NCBI GenBank assembly: GCA_964636505.1
Contig: CAZWRY010000007.1
Location: forward strand, 1-47,962
DNA length: 47,962 bases
Direction of reading: 5' to 3'
Source of the DNA: CAZSCF01 sp964636505
GTDB lineage: Bacteria; Patescibacteriota; Minisyncoccia; Moranbacterales; UBA2206
Shown: piece by piece, positions 6,997 to 15,529 of the stretch
Numbering within the stretch: the first letter of the stretch is position 1
How the letters are laid out: every line of letters starts with the position of its first letter
Translations under genes and position numbers: made by a program
The notes under the pieces: generated by a model
What the model was told of the DNA's origin: nothing
The model's input: the letters and a program-made list of their open reading frames with translations, nothing else
Databases searched by the model: none

Positions 6997-7782
6997 ATGA
7001 TTGGAGTTTTTGACAGTGGGGTTGGCGGATTGAATGTGGTTAAAGAAATAAAAAAGTGGCTGCCGGATTGTCCGGTTGTTTATTTTGGTGACACGGCTAG
7101 ATGTCCATGGGGCAACAAGAGCCCGGATTTGGTAAAAAAATATGCAGATGAAATTACAAGTTTTTTAATTGGGCAAGGAATAAAAGATATTGTAATCGCG
7201 TGTAACACTGCTTCGGCTTTGACGGTGGATTATTTGCGAGAAAAATATTCGGCGATAAATTTTTATGACGTAATCGATCCGGTCATTCATAAGGTCAGAA
7301 AAGAAGCTAATGCAAATAGCAATAAAAAAAATTTTTCTGTTGGCATAATTGGAACCAAGGGAACAATTGAAGATGGAATGCATGAAAGAAAAATTGGAGA
7401 AATAAATCCTAATATTAAAATTTATTCCAAAGCCTGTCCATTACTTGTTCCATTGGTGGAAGAAGGAATGGCTGATCATGATGTAACAAAAATTATTGCT
7501 AAAGAATATCTGGAAGAATTTAAAGACAAAAAATTGGATGCTTTGATTTTGGGCTGTACTCACTATCCGATTATCAAAGATATTCTTCAGGAAAATTTGA
7601 AAGATGTAAAGCTTATTGATTCGGCCGAGGAGACAGCCAAGAAAATTGTTAGACAAAGATATTTTAATGATATGGAAAAAAGATCGGATGTTTTTTATTT
7701 TTCTGATTTATCCATCGGACTTACAAAATCAGTGGAAGATATTTTAGGCAGGAAAGTGGTGATTAGAAAAATGATTTTCTAG
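6997..7782 (+). CDS. murI: Glutamate racemase
   Basis: 261 residues, normal length. It interconverts L- and D-glutamate for peptidoglycan. Family motifs are in order: FDSGVGGL (5-12), YFGDTARCPWG (usually VPYG), CNTASA with the first catalytic cysteine (about residue 70), and LGCTHYP with the second (about 188). The start ATG lies about 78 nt after a perfect promoter, and a strong hairpin terminator follows. Neighbouring ligase and cell-wall hydrolase genes in the window agree with an organism that makes peptidoglycan. Confidence 0.93.
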   Translation: MIGVFDSGVGGLNVVKEIKKWLPDCPVVYFGDTARCPWGNKSPDLVKKYADEITSFLIGQGIKDIVIACNTASALTVDYLREKYSAINFYDVIDPVIHKVRKEANANSNKKNFSVGIIGTKGTIEDGMHERKIGEINPNIKIYSKACPLLVPLVEEGMADHDVTKIIAKEYLEEFKDKKLDALILGCTHYPIIKDILQENLKDVKLIDSAEETAKKIVRQRYFNDMEKRSDVFYFSDLSIGLTKSVEDILGRKVVIRKMIF

Positions 7783-7806
7783 TTTAAAAAATTCTCCAAA
7801 AAAATA

Positions 7807-7857
7807 GGGCTGTGCCATTTCATATAAGTTATTTACATGAAAGGCACAGCCCTTTGT
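7807..7857. terminator. Terminator between murI and the convergent small gene
   Basis: Ten-bp stem GGGCTGTGCC/GGCACAGCCC with an inner TTTCAT/ATGAAA stem. It ends in CTTTGTTT on the plus strand and in a shorter T-rich stretch on the minus, so it may serve both genes. Confidence 0.75.
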
Positions 7858-8157
7858 TTATTCCTTGCACTCAATTGACATGAGAACTATCTTGTCCCCC
7901 TTTATTTGAAAGAAAATTGTTATTTCCTTTCCCTCGTTTTCTTTTAGCGATAAATGCTGTTGATATTTCTGGAAAAAGAAAACCTCTATCCTTTCCCCAT
8001 CGTAAAGTTGCACCAGAATGCAACCTTCTGGATATGCCACGCTTTGTGGTAAGTTTTCAAAGTGCGTGAGAATACCCGTTCTTTCCTCAGCTAAAGATAG
8101 CGAGGAAAAAATAACAACAAACAACAAAACAATAAAAAGAACGACAATTTTTTTCAT
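7858..8157 (-). CDS. Small exported protein of unknown function
   Basis: 99 residues. A clear signal peptide (MKKIVVLFIVLLFVVIFSS) ends near LSLA-EE. The mature part of about 75 residues is probably an all-beta domain (VQLYDGERIEVFFFQKY, EITIFFQIKGDKIVLMSI), resembling an OB-type or hydrolase-inhibitor fold, but I do not recognise a family. A very strong Shine-Dalgarno (AGGAGGAGG) and a readable promoter precede it, unlike the leaderless genes nearby. Sharing this style with the 26-kb and 36-37-kb genes hints at a common, possibly acquired, origin. Confidence 0.7.
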   Translation of the reverse strand: MKKIVVLFIVLLFVVIFSSLSLAEERTGILTHFENLPQSVAYPEGCILVQLYDGERIEVFFFQKYQQHLSLKENEGKEITIFFQIKGDKIVLMSIECKE

Positions 8158-8187
8158 GATCCTCCTCCTTTTTGTTTTTAGCCATGA

Positions 8188-8216
8188 AGCATAGCATTAA
8201 AATCTGGCGTTGTCAA
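8188..8216 (-). promoter_or_regulatory. Promoter of the small exported protein
   Basis: Minus strand TTGACA, 17-nt spacer, TATGCT, about 30 nt before the start codon. Confidence 0.75.
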
Positions 8217-8241
8217 TTTCAGGTTTTTATTAAGATTATAT

Positions 8242-8270
8242 TTGTCAAAAATATTTTTTAGTGCTAGGAT
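8242..8270 (+). promoter_or_regulatory. Promoter of the dGTPase-like gene
   Basis: TTGTCA, 17-nt spacer, TAGGAT, followed after about 18 nt by the strong Shine-Dalgarno AAAGGAGGAG. Confidence 0.65.
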
Positions 8271-8304
8271 TATTTGATAAAAAAAATAAAAAAGGAGGAG
8301 AAAA

Positions 8305-9393
8305 ATGAAAAAGAGTTCTTTGGACAAAGTAAATAAAAAAAACGACAGTGGTCCTTTGGCGCATCTGGCCTTTCAAAATCAGATGAGTAAAGGGCGACGT
8401 TTTGTTTCGGAAGAGGATGAAGATGGCTGGATGTTTGATTTTTTAAAGCTGGATCCATTTATGATAGACCAGCAAAAAATTGAATCATCAAAGGCTTTGC
8501 GAAGGCTTAATTTAAAGCAGCAGGTCTTTGCGACGCCGATGAACAAGCATATTCGTAATCGGATGTCACATACAGTAGAAGTAGCTAGTCTGTCGGCGCT
8601 GATTGCTAAAACTTTGGGGCTGAATGTGGATTTGTGTGTATCTATCGCGAAAGGACATGATGTGGGACATCTGCCCTTTGGTCATTCCGGAGAAAGATTT
8701 GTGAGAATGGTAACGGGGAAAAAATTCCATCATGCAGCCTATGGAGCTATTTTGCTTCAGGAGATTGAAAGAAAAGGCAGAGCCAATTTTTCCTTTGAAG
8801 TTCTGGAAGGAATAACTTTGCATTCGGCAAAAAGTATTCCTCGGAACAAGCCACAGGAATATGCTGTCGTTAAGTTGGCGGATAAAATTGCCTATGTTTC
8901 TCATGATCTCAATGATGCTATTCGGATGAAAATTTTACCGGAAAATGCTCCGATGTCCAGGCTTTTAGGCGAAAATCAAAGAAAAAGAGTTGAAAAATGT
9001 GTAACAAGCTTATTGGCGGAAAGCCAAGAAAAAGGGTTTATTTCCTTTGAATGCTCGGAAATAGCTCAAAGCTTCTGGTTTTTACATGAGTGGATGTTTA
9101 AGAATATCTATGCCAGGATAGACGAGTCAGAGTTTTTCAAAATTCTGAATGAAATTTTTAACATTTTTTTGGAGCTTAGTTTCCAAAAAAGTTCCGTTGT
9201 TTTTGGTTGCGATCCGGTTATTTTGATCAGCCTCATGAGTGATGATGAATGCCTTAATCTTTATGATGACCTGGTTTTTTTCGGAGGTCAGAAAAGAGTT
9301 TTAAATAACTTATCCTTGATTGAAATTATGCCTACAATCAGGAATAAAAAAATAGACTGGGTTACGCCGGATTTCAGCTGGGCAAAGAAATAA
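8305..9393 (+). CDS. HD-domain dNTP triphosphohydrolase (dGTPase-like)
   Basis: 362 residues. The HD signature is complete: His in NRMSHTVEVA (about 90), HD in GHDVGHLPFGH (about 118-128), and the distal Asp in KLADKIAYVSHDLND. This is the dGTPase/deoxynucleotidase subfamily, which cleaves dNTPs to nucleoside and triphosphate. Preceding RRLNLKQQVFATP also fits. The C-terminal 150 residues are divergent. The start is fixed by AAAGGAGGAG seven nt upstream. Substrate preference cannot be read from sequence. Confidence 0.83.
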   Translation: MKKSSLDKVNKKNDSGPLAHLAFQNQMSKGRRFVSEEDEDGWMFDFLKLDPFMIDQQKIESSKALRRLNLKQQVFATPMNKHIRNRMSHTVEVASLSALIAKTLGLNVDLCVSIAKGHDVGHLPFGHSGERFVRMVTGKKFHHAAYGAILLQEIERKGRANFSFEVLEGITLHSAKSIPRNKPQEYAVVKLADKIAYVSHDLNDAIRMKILPENAPMSRLLGENQRKRVEKCVTSLLAESQEKGFISFECSEIAQSFWFLHEWMFKNIYARIDESEFFKILNEIFNIFLELSFQKSSVVFGCDPVILISLMSDDECLNLYDDLVFFGGQKRVLNNLSLIEIMPTIRNKKIDWVTPDFSWAKK

Positions 9394-9411
9394 AGCAAAA
9401 ATTTTTTAACC

Positions 9412-9447
9412 AATCCCTTTCAGGCAAAAGCTTGGAGGGGATTTTTT
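9412..9447 (+). terminator. Terminator of the dGTPase-like gene
   Basis: AATCCC and GGGGATT arms, followed by TTTTTT. Confidence 0.65.
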
Positions 9448-9453
9448 ATAAAT

Positions 9454-9488
9454 AAAAAACAGCTTCGAAAATTGAGAGCTGTTTTTTT
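9454..9488. terminator. Terminator of gyrA, probably bidirectional
   Basis: AAAAAACAGCT and AGCTGTTTTTTT arms around a 12-nt loop, just after the gyrA stop on the minus strand. Confidence 0.8.
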
Positions 9489-9499
9489 ATTTAGATATT

Positions 9500-11935
9500 C
9501 TAGAGAATGGTAATGGCTGAAACTTTATCTCCTGTTTGCGGGCGCATTACTCTGACGCCTTGAGTGGCGCGGCCAAGAGAAGAAACACTCTTGAGCGGAA
9601 TGCGGATAATCTGTCCTTTTTCGGAACTCAAGATTAAATCATTTTCAATATCATCAATATTAATCACATTGGCGCCGATTAATTTTCCAGTCTTAGGTGT
9701 GACGCTGGCAGTCTTGATTCCGCTGCCGCCACGATTTTGAACTTTATAGAATTTCAAATCCGATCTTTTGCCAAAGCCGTTTTCTGAAATGACTAATAGT
9801 TGATTACCCTTTTGATCTTTAAGAACAACATTCATACCCACAACCTTGTCATCATTTTTGAGTTTGATGCCGCGGACTCCGGCAGCCGTACGGCCCATTG
9901 GGCGTACATCCTTTTCTTTGAAATGGATAGCTTGTCCTTTGGAAGTAGTGATGACCATTTCGTCTTGTCCATTGGTTGGTTCAACCCAACGCAAAGCATC
10001 GCCGGCATTGAGGTTGATGGCAATAAGTCCGGATCGTCTTACATTGTCAAAATCGGCGAGATCAGTTTTTTTAACTGTGCCCATTTCAGTGGTCATAAAC
10101 AAGAATTTGTATCCATCATCTTTATTAAAAGGAATAACAGCCGTGACAGACTCTTCTTGTGAGAGTTGCAGGAAATTGACAATAGATTGTCCTTTGGCGG
10201 TGCGGGATGAAGCCGGAATTTCGTAGGCTTTAGTTTGAAAAACTTTTCCGGAGTTAGTGAAAAACAAAAGATTATCATGAGCCATTACGCCAATAACTTT
10301 TTTAATGGCGTCTTCTTCTTTTGTGATGGCACCAATGACGCCTTTGCCACCGCGCTTTTGGACCTTATAGACGGTCGGGTCCATGCGTTTGATGTAGCCT
10401 TGTTCGGTAATGGTGATGATAGCTTCTTCATTTGGAATCAAATCTTCTTGCTTGAATTCTCCAACTGCCGATTTTACAATTTTGGTTTTTCTTTCATCGC
10501 CGAATTTTTCCTTGACTCTAATGAGCTCTTCTTTGACAATAGCCATGATTTTTTTTGCGCTTTTCAAAATAGATTCCAATTCGGCAATAAGAGCCAATTT
10601 TTCTTTGAGTTCATCTTCTATTTTTTTGCGTTCCAAGCCGGCGAGAGTTTGCAATCTCATTTCCAAAATAGCCGTAGCCTGTCTTTCAGAAAATTTGAAT
10701 TTTTTCATGAGGTTGGCATGCGCCTCTTCTTTGGTGGGAGATTTTCGGATGAGACTAATAATTTCATCAATATGATCCAAGGCTTTTTTGAGTCCTTCCA
10801 AAATGTGAGCTCGGTCCTTGGCTTTGTCTAATTCAAATTGAGTCTTGCGAGTGATGACAATTTTTCGGTGAGCCAGATAATATTCCAAAATTGATTTTAA
10901 ATTCAAAACCATTGGTTCAATGCCATCAACAAGAGCCAGCATGTTGACTCCAAAATTTTTCTGGAGGTCGGTAAGGGTGTAAAGTTTATTGAGAACTTTT
11001 TGCGGGTAAGCATCTTTTTTGAGATCAATGACCAGGCGAACGCCTTCTTTGTCAGATTCATCACGGATATCTTTAATGCCAAGAATTTTTCCTTCACGCA
11101 CTAGGTCGGCCATTTTTTCAATCATAGCAGCTTTGTTGGTGGCATAGGTCATTTCGGTGATGATAATTTGAAAAGTGCCGGCTTTATTTTCAACTATTTC
11201 AGCTTTGGCACGGGTCAGGATTTTTCCACGACCGGTTTTGTAGGCTTCCAAAATATCCTTTTTGTTATAGATGATGCCTCCGGTCGGAAAATCAGGTCCG
11301 GTAATAAACTGATTTAAGTCTTCAACTGAGGCATCGGGGTTGTCGGCTAAATGACAAATGCCATCTACCAACTCTCCCAAGTTATGCGGAGGAATATTGG
11401 TGGCCATACCGACGGCAATACCCATGCTTCCGTTCAAAAGCAATTGAGGTAGATTAGAAGGCAGCACAGAAGGCTCTTTGTGTTGTCCATCAAAATTAGG
11501 CACAAAGTCAACTGTGTTTTTTTCAATATCCAAAAGCATCTCTTCGGCAATAGGAGCCAATTTGGCTTCGGTATAACGATAAGCAGCCGCACTGTCTCCA
11601 TCCATGGAACCGAAGTTTCCTTGACCCCAGACTAGTGGGTAGCGCAAAGAAAAATCTTGAGCCATGCGGACCATAGAATCATAAACTGCTTGATCACCAT
11701 GCGGATGATATTTGCCTAGCACTTCTCCAACGACGGTAGCTGACTTTTTAAATTTAACATTAGATTTGAGGCCAGTGTTCCACATAGAATATAAGATGCG
11801 GCGATGAACGGGCTTCATGCCATCGCGAACATCCGGCAAAGCACGGGAAACAATTACGCTCATAGCATAATCCAGATATGATTGTTGGACTTCATTGGTA
11901 ATTTCTTGTGAATTTATTTTTCCTATGTTGGTCAT
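9500..11935 (-). CDS. gyrA: DNA gyrase subunit A
   Basis: 811 residues. The breakage-reunion domain carries the active-site tyrosine in AAAYRYTEAKL (Y121), the GKYHPHGDQAVYD region (75-86) and WGQGNFGSMDGD. The C-terminal domain has six beta-pinwheel blades and the GyrA box as QKRGGKG (around residue 535), which distinguishes gyrase from topoisomerase IV. The residue matching E. coli Ser83 is Gln82, while the one matching Asp87 is conserved (Asp86). It starts 21 nt after a small membrane-protein gene, so may be cotranscribed with it. Confidence 0.95.
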   Translation of the reverse strand: MTNIGKINSQEITNEVQQSYLDYAMSVIVSRALPDVRDGMKPVHRRILYSMWNTGLKSNVKFKKSATVVGEVLGKYHPHGDQAVYDSMVRMAQDFSLRYPLVWGQGNFGSMDGDSAAAYRYTEAKLAPIAEEMLLDIEKNTVDFVPNFDGQHKEPSVLPSNLPQLLLNGSMGIAVGMATNIPPHNLGELVDGICHLADNPDASVEDLNQFITGPDFPTGGIIYNKKDILEAYKTGRGKILTRAKAEIVENKAGTFQIIITEMTYATNKAAMIEKMADLVREGKILGIKDIRDESDKEGVRLVIDLKKDAYPQKVLNKLYTLTDLQKNFGVNMLALVDGIEPMVLNLKSILEYYLAHRKIVITRKTQFELDKAKDRAHILEGLKKALDHIDEIISLIRKSPTKEEAHANLMKKFKFSERQATAILEMRLQTLAGLERKKIEDELKEKLALIAELESILKSAKKIMAIVKEELIRVKEKFGDERKTKIVKSAVGEFKQEDLIPNEEAIITITEQGYIKRMDPTVYKVQKRGGKGVIGAITKEEDAIKKVIGVMAHDNLLFFTNSGKVFQTKAYEIPASSRTAKGQSIVNFLQLSQEESVTAVIPFNKDDGYKFLFMTTEMGTVKKTDLADFDNVRRSGLIAINLNAGDALRWVEPTNGQDEMVITTSKGQAIHFKEKDVRPMGRTAAGVRGIKLKNDDKVVGMNVVLKDQKGNQLLVISENGFGKRSDLKFYKVQNRGGSGIKTASVTPKTGKLIGANVINIDDIENDLILSSEKGQIIRIPLKSVSSLGRATQGVRVMRPQTGDKVSAITIL

Positions 11936-11956
11936 CTAGTTGGTATTTTAATTGAG

Positions 11957-12250
11957 TTATTGATTTTGGCCGGAATTCATTTCTGACTGCAGGCTTGACT
12001 CGGCATTTTGCATATTTTCTTTTTGCTTTTCAATTTCTCTTAGGAGATCTGCTCCGGATTTTTGGATTTCATTGGTGCTTTGATTTAAATTACTTTTTCT
12101 TTCCGACGATTCTCCAAGATCATTTTTTATGGAAAAAAACCAGATGAGAAGGATCACAGGCAAACAAATAAGAACCAATATCCAAACATAGCGCATTTTT
12201 ATTTGGTCAGGTTTCTTTCTTATTTCTTCAATTTTTTCTATTAAACCCAT
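11957..12250 (-). CDS. Single-pass membrane protein with coiled-coil tail
   Basis: 97 residues. An amphipathic, charged N-terminus (MGLIEKIEEIRKKP) is followed by one membrane helix (about 21-40, YVWILVLICLPVILLIWFFS), then a hydrophilic, Asn/Gln/Glu/Ser-rich tail likely to form a coiled coil. I do not recognise a family. It lies between the MBL-fold gene (27 nt upstream) and gyrA (21 nt downstream) on the same strand, suggesting one operon. Confidence 0.6.
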   Translation of the reverse strand: MGLIEKIEEIRKKPDQIKMRYVWILVLICLPVILLIWFFSIKNDLGESSERKSNLNQSTNEIQKSGADLLREIEKQKENMQNAESSLQSEMNSGQNQ

Positions 12251-12277
12251 ATAAGATAAATTTTAAACTTAAAATTA

Positions 12278-12943
12278 TTATTCTATGCCCATTAAAATTA
12301 TTTCCATTACTTTGCTTTCCAAGTCTTTCTTTTTGATATTAAGCTTGGAAACTTTTTCTCTCGGACAGCTGCCTATTTCAGCACAAAATTTCTTTTCATC
12401 ATCAATATCGGTGATAGCTCCGCCGGGTATTCTATAATGCATCGGTATGATAAGCGCCGGTTCTATTTTTTTGATAATTTCTTCAGCCTTTTTACCATCA
12501 ATAGTATATTTGCCGCCAACTGGAATCATCAGGACATCCACGCCGTCTATTTCGCTGAGTTGTTTTTGATCCAGATCCGTCCCCAGGTCTCCTAAATGGC
12601 AAATTTTTAAATCTTCTGTTTCTAAAATAAAAATAGTATTGTGTCCTTGCACCTTGCCTTCTTTTTCGTCATGAAAAGAATCAATGCCAACAATATTAAT
12701 TCCTTTTAAAGAATATTCTCCCGGAATATCAATTACCGTGGGCTCTCCTTTAAGAGCAGCAGCGTTATTGTGGTCAGGGTGATCATGACTAATTAAAACA
12801 ATATTGGCTTGTCCTTGCGGTGGACGCAAACCTACACTTTTATTATCAAATGGATCAAAAAAAACTATAACATCTTCCTGCCCGCGACCGGCCGGCTTAG
12901 TTGTTAGCTTAAAACAAGAATGTCCATAATACTGGATAATCAT
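12278..12943 (-). CDS. MBL-fold metal-dependent hydrolase (UPF0173/UlaG-like)
   Basis: 221 residues. The metal-binding motif SHDHPDHNNA (about 51-60) is complete, with further ligands expected in PGEYSL, HLGDLG and IPMHYR. N-terminal YYGHSCF is typical of the UlaG/UPF0173 branch of metallo-beta-lactamase-fold proteins, which act on phosphoesters or lactones. Substrate is unknown. It is first in a likely operon with the small membrane protein and gyrA. Confidence 0.8.
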   Translation of the reverse strand: MIIQYYGHSCFKLTTKPAGRGQEDVIVFFDPFDNKSVGLRPPQGQANIVLISHDHPDHNNAAALKGEPTVIDIPGEYSLKGINIVGIDSFHDEKEGKVQGHNTIFILETEDLKICHLGDLGTDLDQKQLSEIDGVDVLMIPVGGKYTIDGKKAEEIIKKIEPALIIPMHYRIPGGAITDIDDEKKFCAEIGSCPREKVSKLNIKKKDLESKVMEIILMGIE

Positions 12944-13029
12944 AATCGATTTGAATTCACGAATATATTCGAATCTACGAATAAATTCGGATTTTTTAGT
13001 TCTATTACAATATATAGTTTAGCACTTTG

Positions 13030-13056
13030 CTTTTGGCTTGTCGAGCCAAGCAATAT
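13030..13056. other. Hairpin between methyltransferase and MBL genes
   Basis: TTGCTT-TT-GGCT / AGCC-AAGCAA stem with a TGTCG loop. No T-run follows on either strand. It may protect an RNA end or be an operator. Confidence 0.4.
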
Positions 13057-13057
13057 G

Positions 13058-13089
13058 AAAAAACTCTTCTTTCCGGAAGAGCTTTTTTT
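13058..13089. terminator. Terminator overlapping the methyltransferase stop
   Basis: AAACTCTTC and GAAGAGCTTT arms around a TTTCCG loop, with six-plus A/T on each side. The minus-strand stop codon of the methyltransferase gene lies in the terminator foot. Confidence 0.8.
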
Positions 13090-14419
13090 ATGTTTTTTCT
13101 AGAGTGTAATATAAGTTTTCATCCTCTTTCCCTGTGGCCAGAGGCTCTTTTTTAACTAAGGATATTTCAAAACCGGTCATTTGTGCTAGCATTGCAATAT
13201 CCTCATGGGAATAGGTATAGCGGGTGGCAAAATTAACTCCATCCGGCGAATCATAAATTGTGCCGTAGCGGAAATTTCGAATTCCACGTTTTTGCATTTC
13301 ATTACTGTATTCAGCAACCATTTGTTTGTATCCGCCTTTTTCGCGATTGGGAATATCAAAAATAAACTTTCCGCCTTGTTTTAGAACGCGATTAGCTTCT
13401 CGGAATGTTTGCACCTGATCAACAATGGAATAATCATGCAAAATATTGCGACCCAAGGAATAAACAACGTTTTGCGATTCGTTTGGCATTTTCGTATCAT
13501 GCCAATCGGCCTGAAAAACATTAATATCTGGATTTTGTTCTTTTACAAAATCAATGTGTCTCTCTGTGAAATCAAATCCAGCTATATCATATCCAGCTTT
13601 TTTCATTTCCAAAAGCAATCGTCCTGTTCCGCAACCCACTTCTAAAACTTTTTCATCTTTTCTGATCAAAGATTTCAGCAAAGTAACTTCTTTTTCGTTC
13701 ATTTCCTGATTCACCTTATAATCTTCAAATTTAATTTTTTCCTGATAAAATTTTTGCAGGTTTTCAATGGCGATTTTGTCGTGATTGGGGGTAATTATTG
13801 TACGAGCATATTCTAAATTATCTGAAAATTCAGAGTTGTTTTTTTCTTTTTCAATCATTTTGTTCAATTTGCTTCGTACCTCTTCAACACCAATCAGATC
13901 CGTTGTTTTGACAATTAAAGTCATTGCTTGCCATTCATTAAAATAAACCTCATTCAAAATTTTGAGTAATTTCTCAGCAGAATAATTGGTATCCTTTTCT
14001 AATATCCGATCGAAAGAATACATGTATAATACATCCCTGTCTAGGCGGATGAAGTCAACTATCAAGTCAATTGATTTTTTTGAGCCAATTTCAGATAATC
14101 TTTTTAAAATAGCTAATTTTTCAAGATAATCATCATCCTTATCTGAAATACCTGTTATTGCATTTCTTTTTCGTTTTTCAGACTCACTTTCTTGTTCATA
14201 CTTTTGGGAAAATATAAAATCTTCCAGATCAATAAAATCTCCATTTTCATCTTTTGGCAATTTCTTGCCATCTACATAAATTTCATCATTAACATGAAAA
14301 GACCAAAATTTTTCAATTAACTGATCTTCTGTTAAATTTTCCAAACCAAAAACATCTTCCTGTTTAGATGGAACCTTGTGTATTTCTGGTTTTTGAAAAA
14401 TATTTTTTTCTTGAAACAT
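13088..14419 (-). CDS. Class I SAM-dependent methyltransferase with N-terminal helical domain
   Basis: 443 residues. The C-terminal half (from about 245) is a Rossmann methyltransferase: motif I KVLEVGCGTGRLLLEM, acidic strand-2 end FDFTERH, QADWHD, and VLKQGGKFIFDIPNRE. The N-terminal 240 residues are charged and helical, and look like a HEAT-like or other helical repeat (IGSKKSIDLIVDFIRLDRD, EYARTIITPNHDKIAIENLQ). That part is unrecognised. The transcript probably begins near the hairpin-rich RNA region upstream, whose terminator lies 44 nt before the ATG. Substrate unknown. Confidence 0.72.
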   Translation of the reverse strand: MFQEKNIFQKPEIHKVPSKQEDVFGLENLTEDQLIEKFWSFHVNDEIYVDGKKLPKDENGDFIDLEDFIFSQKYEQESESEKRKRNAITGISDKDDDYLEKLAILKRLSEIGSKKSIDLIVDFIRLDRDVLYMYSFDRILEKDTNYSAEKLLKILNEVYFNEWQAMTLIVKTTDLIGVEEVRSKLNKMIEKEKNNSEFSDNLEYARTIITPNHDKIAIENLQKFYQEKIKFEDYKVNQEMNEKEVTLLKSLIRKDEKVLEVGCGTGRLLLEMKKAGYDIAGFDFTERHIDFVKEQNPDINVFQADWHDTKMPNESQNVVYSLGRNILHDYSIVDQVQTFREANRVLKQGGKFIFDIPNREKGGYKQMVAEYSNEMQKRGIRNFRYGTIYDSPDGVNFATRYTYSHEDIAMLAQMTGFEISLVKKEPLATGKEDENLYYTLEKT

Positions 14420-14462
14420 ATAATTTGATATTTATATTTTAGCATATCCTAGCTTTTTATAT

Positions 14463-14492
14463 AAAAAAGAGCGCTTCAACCACGAAACGCCC
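14463..14492 (-). terminator. Terminator of the hairpin-rich RNA candidate 2
   Basis: On the minus strand GGGCGTTTC pairs with GAAGCGCTC (one or two wobble pairs) and is followed by TTTTTT. Confidence 0.75.
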
Positions 14493-14925
14493 TTAACCTT
14501 TGAGAGTTTTCAGCTGTTTAGCCAGGCTATTCTCACAACCTAAAATATTCAATTCCACTCCCCGAGAGTAATGGACTCGGGGATTTCTTCTTCTGAGTGG
14601 AGAAGAAGTTACCAGCTTCTTCTCCGGATAACCTTACTTTTAGACTAGCCGCTGGTGCTAGTCTAAAAAAGATGTGGTGCAACAAAAAATTTGCACCACC
14701 TCCCGCAGTTCCAGCAGTCGGCTTCACCTGGGCCGCATCCGGCGGCCGAAACTCTGTCTTCTTCCGTTCGGAAGAAGACAGATGAAATGAATGGAGCGGC
14801 GCCCCGCTCCTTTTCTATTTTGCGACGATTCTCATTAATCGTCGCCACGGTTCCCTCAAACCGTGTTTTTTCATTTTTATATTCAATAATGTATTCCATT
14901 TTTTCTCCTTCCCCGATATTCTTTC
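14463..14925 (-). ncRNA. Hairpin-chain RNA candidate 2 (possible leader RNA)
   Basis: At least nine strong stems lie in series: 14565-14587, 14587-14608 or 14599-14625 (mutually exclusive), 14638-14668 (12 bp), 14674-14699 (9 bp), 14754-14781 (12 bp), GGAGCGG/CCGCTCC, GCGACGATT/AATCGTCGC and CACGGTT/AACCGTG. The chain ends in an intrinsic terminator on the minus strand. GC is higher than in neighbours. A Shine-Dalgarno (AAGGAG) and ATG at 14899 open a 78-codon frame crossing the hairpins, so a leader peptide is possible. It does not match tmRNA, RNase P RNA, SRP RNA or 6S RNA by the motifs I know. 5' end unknown; no clear promoter of its own. Confidence 0.5.
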
Positions 14926-15081
14926 CGTCGGGTGCGCGGGTTTATTTAGTTTTTAAAAAAACATTCCCATTTCTCTCCACAATTCCGCGCATAATCCTAA
15001 CTTTTTCAATCAAGGAGAGAGACTTTTCTTGAAAGAAAATATTAGCCAGTTTTATGCACGAAATCGTGAAAATAACTTTTG

Positions 15082-15117
15082 AAAAAGGCCTGATCTTTAT
15101 TTGAGAGACCAGGCCTT
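15082..15117 (-). terminator. Terminator of RNA candidate 1
   Basis: AAGGCCTGGTC and GATCAGGCCTT arms, then TTTTT on the minus strand. Confidence 0.75.
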
Positions 15118-15523
15118 ATTATTTTTATTAAACGCAGTCTCTCTATGCGCTTAATCTTTATTTTAAATTGTTTTTATATACTTCTCCTTATGGATAATCC
15201 CAATACATTTGTATTTTGTGGATTCGTAAGGAGTGTAGTAGTGATGTTTCTATCTTTCTCTTAGAGATCGATGCCTCTCAAACATCACCACCCTCACTCA
15301 TTGCGAAGATGTGGAAAGTATTTCTGAACCTTACCGTAGGACTGTCTCCCTCATATTCTGTAAGTCCCACAACTTGGTTACAACTTGCTCGGATCTTGGT
15401 TAGGTGATCCGCCTTGCCTACTTAGAGTGAAATCTTTGTCTTTATTTAAAGACTTCGGCAGGTGCACATCTTTTTATTGGTTTAGGTACTTGTTACGTGT
15501 GTTTCATTGAACTTTCATCGTAA
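15082..15523 (-). ncRNA. Structured RNA candidate 1, about 440 nt, unknown family
   Basis: Bounded by a perfect promoter (TTGACA-17-TATACT) and an intrinsic terminator on the minus strand, with no plausible protein gene. Stems include GTTACG/CGTAAC at the 5' end, CGGATC/GATCCG, GTGGGACT with AGTCCTAC, GTGATGTTT/AAACATCAC (15241-15288), the three-tier stem CTCCTTA-AATCC-AATACA (15184-15233), and TAAGCGCA with TGCGTTTA. The length would suit RNase P RNA or tmRNA, but the RNase P P4 sequences, tmRNA tag frame and CCA end are not found. A GATGAAAGTTC near the 5' end is only a loose echo of the RNase P core. Confidence 0.6.
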
Positions 15524-15529
15524 CAGGTA

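Noticed and set aside
9800..10831. Long plus-strand frames opposite gyrA
   Set aside because: Shadows of gyrA; no start signals and low-complexity translation.
14533..15032. Several frames across the hairpin chain
   Set aside because: They arise from GC-rich hairpins. Only the minus-strand frame from 14899 has a good Shine-Dalgarno, and it is noted under the RNA candidate rather than called a gene.
15216..15407. 63-codon plus-strand frame
   Set aside because: Lies antisense to the structured RNA candidate; no Shine-Dalgarno and no protein-like pattern.
15082..15523. RNase P RNA or tmRNA
   Set aside because: Length and position suggested it, but the P4 consensus, tag frame and CCA end are missing.
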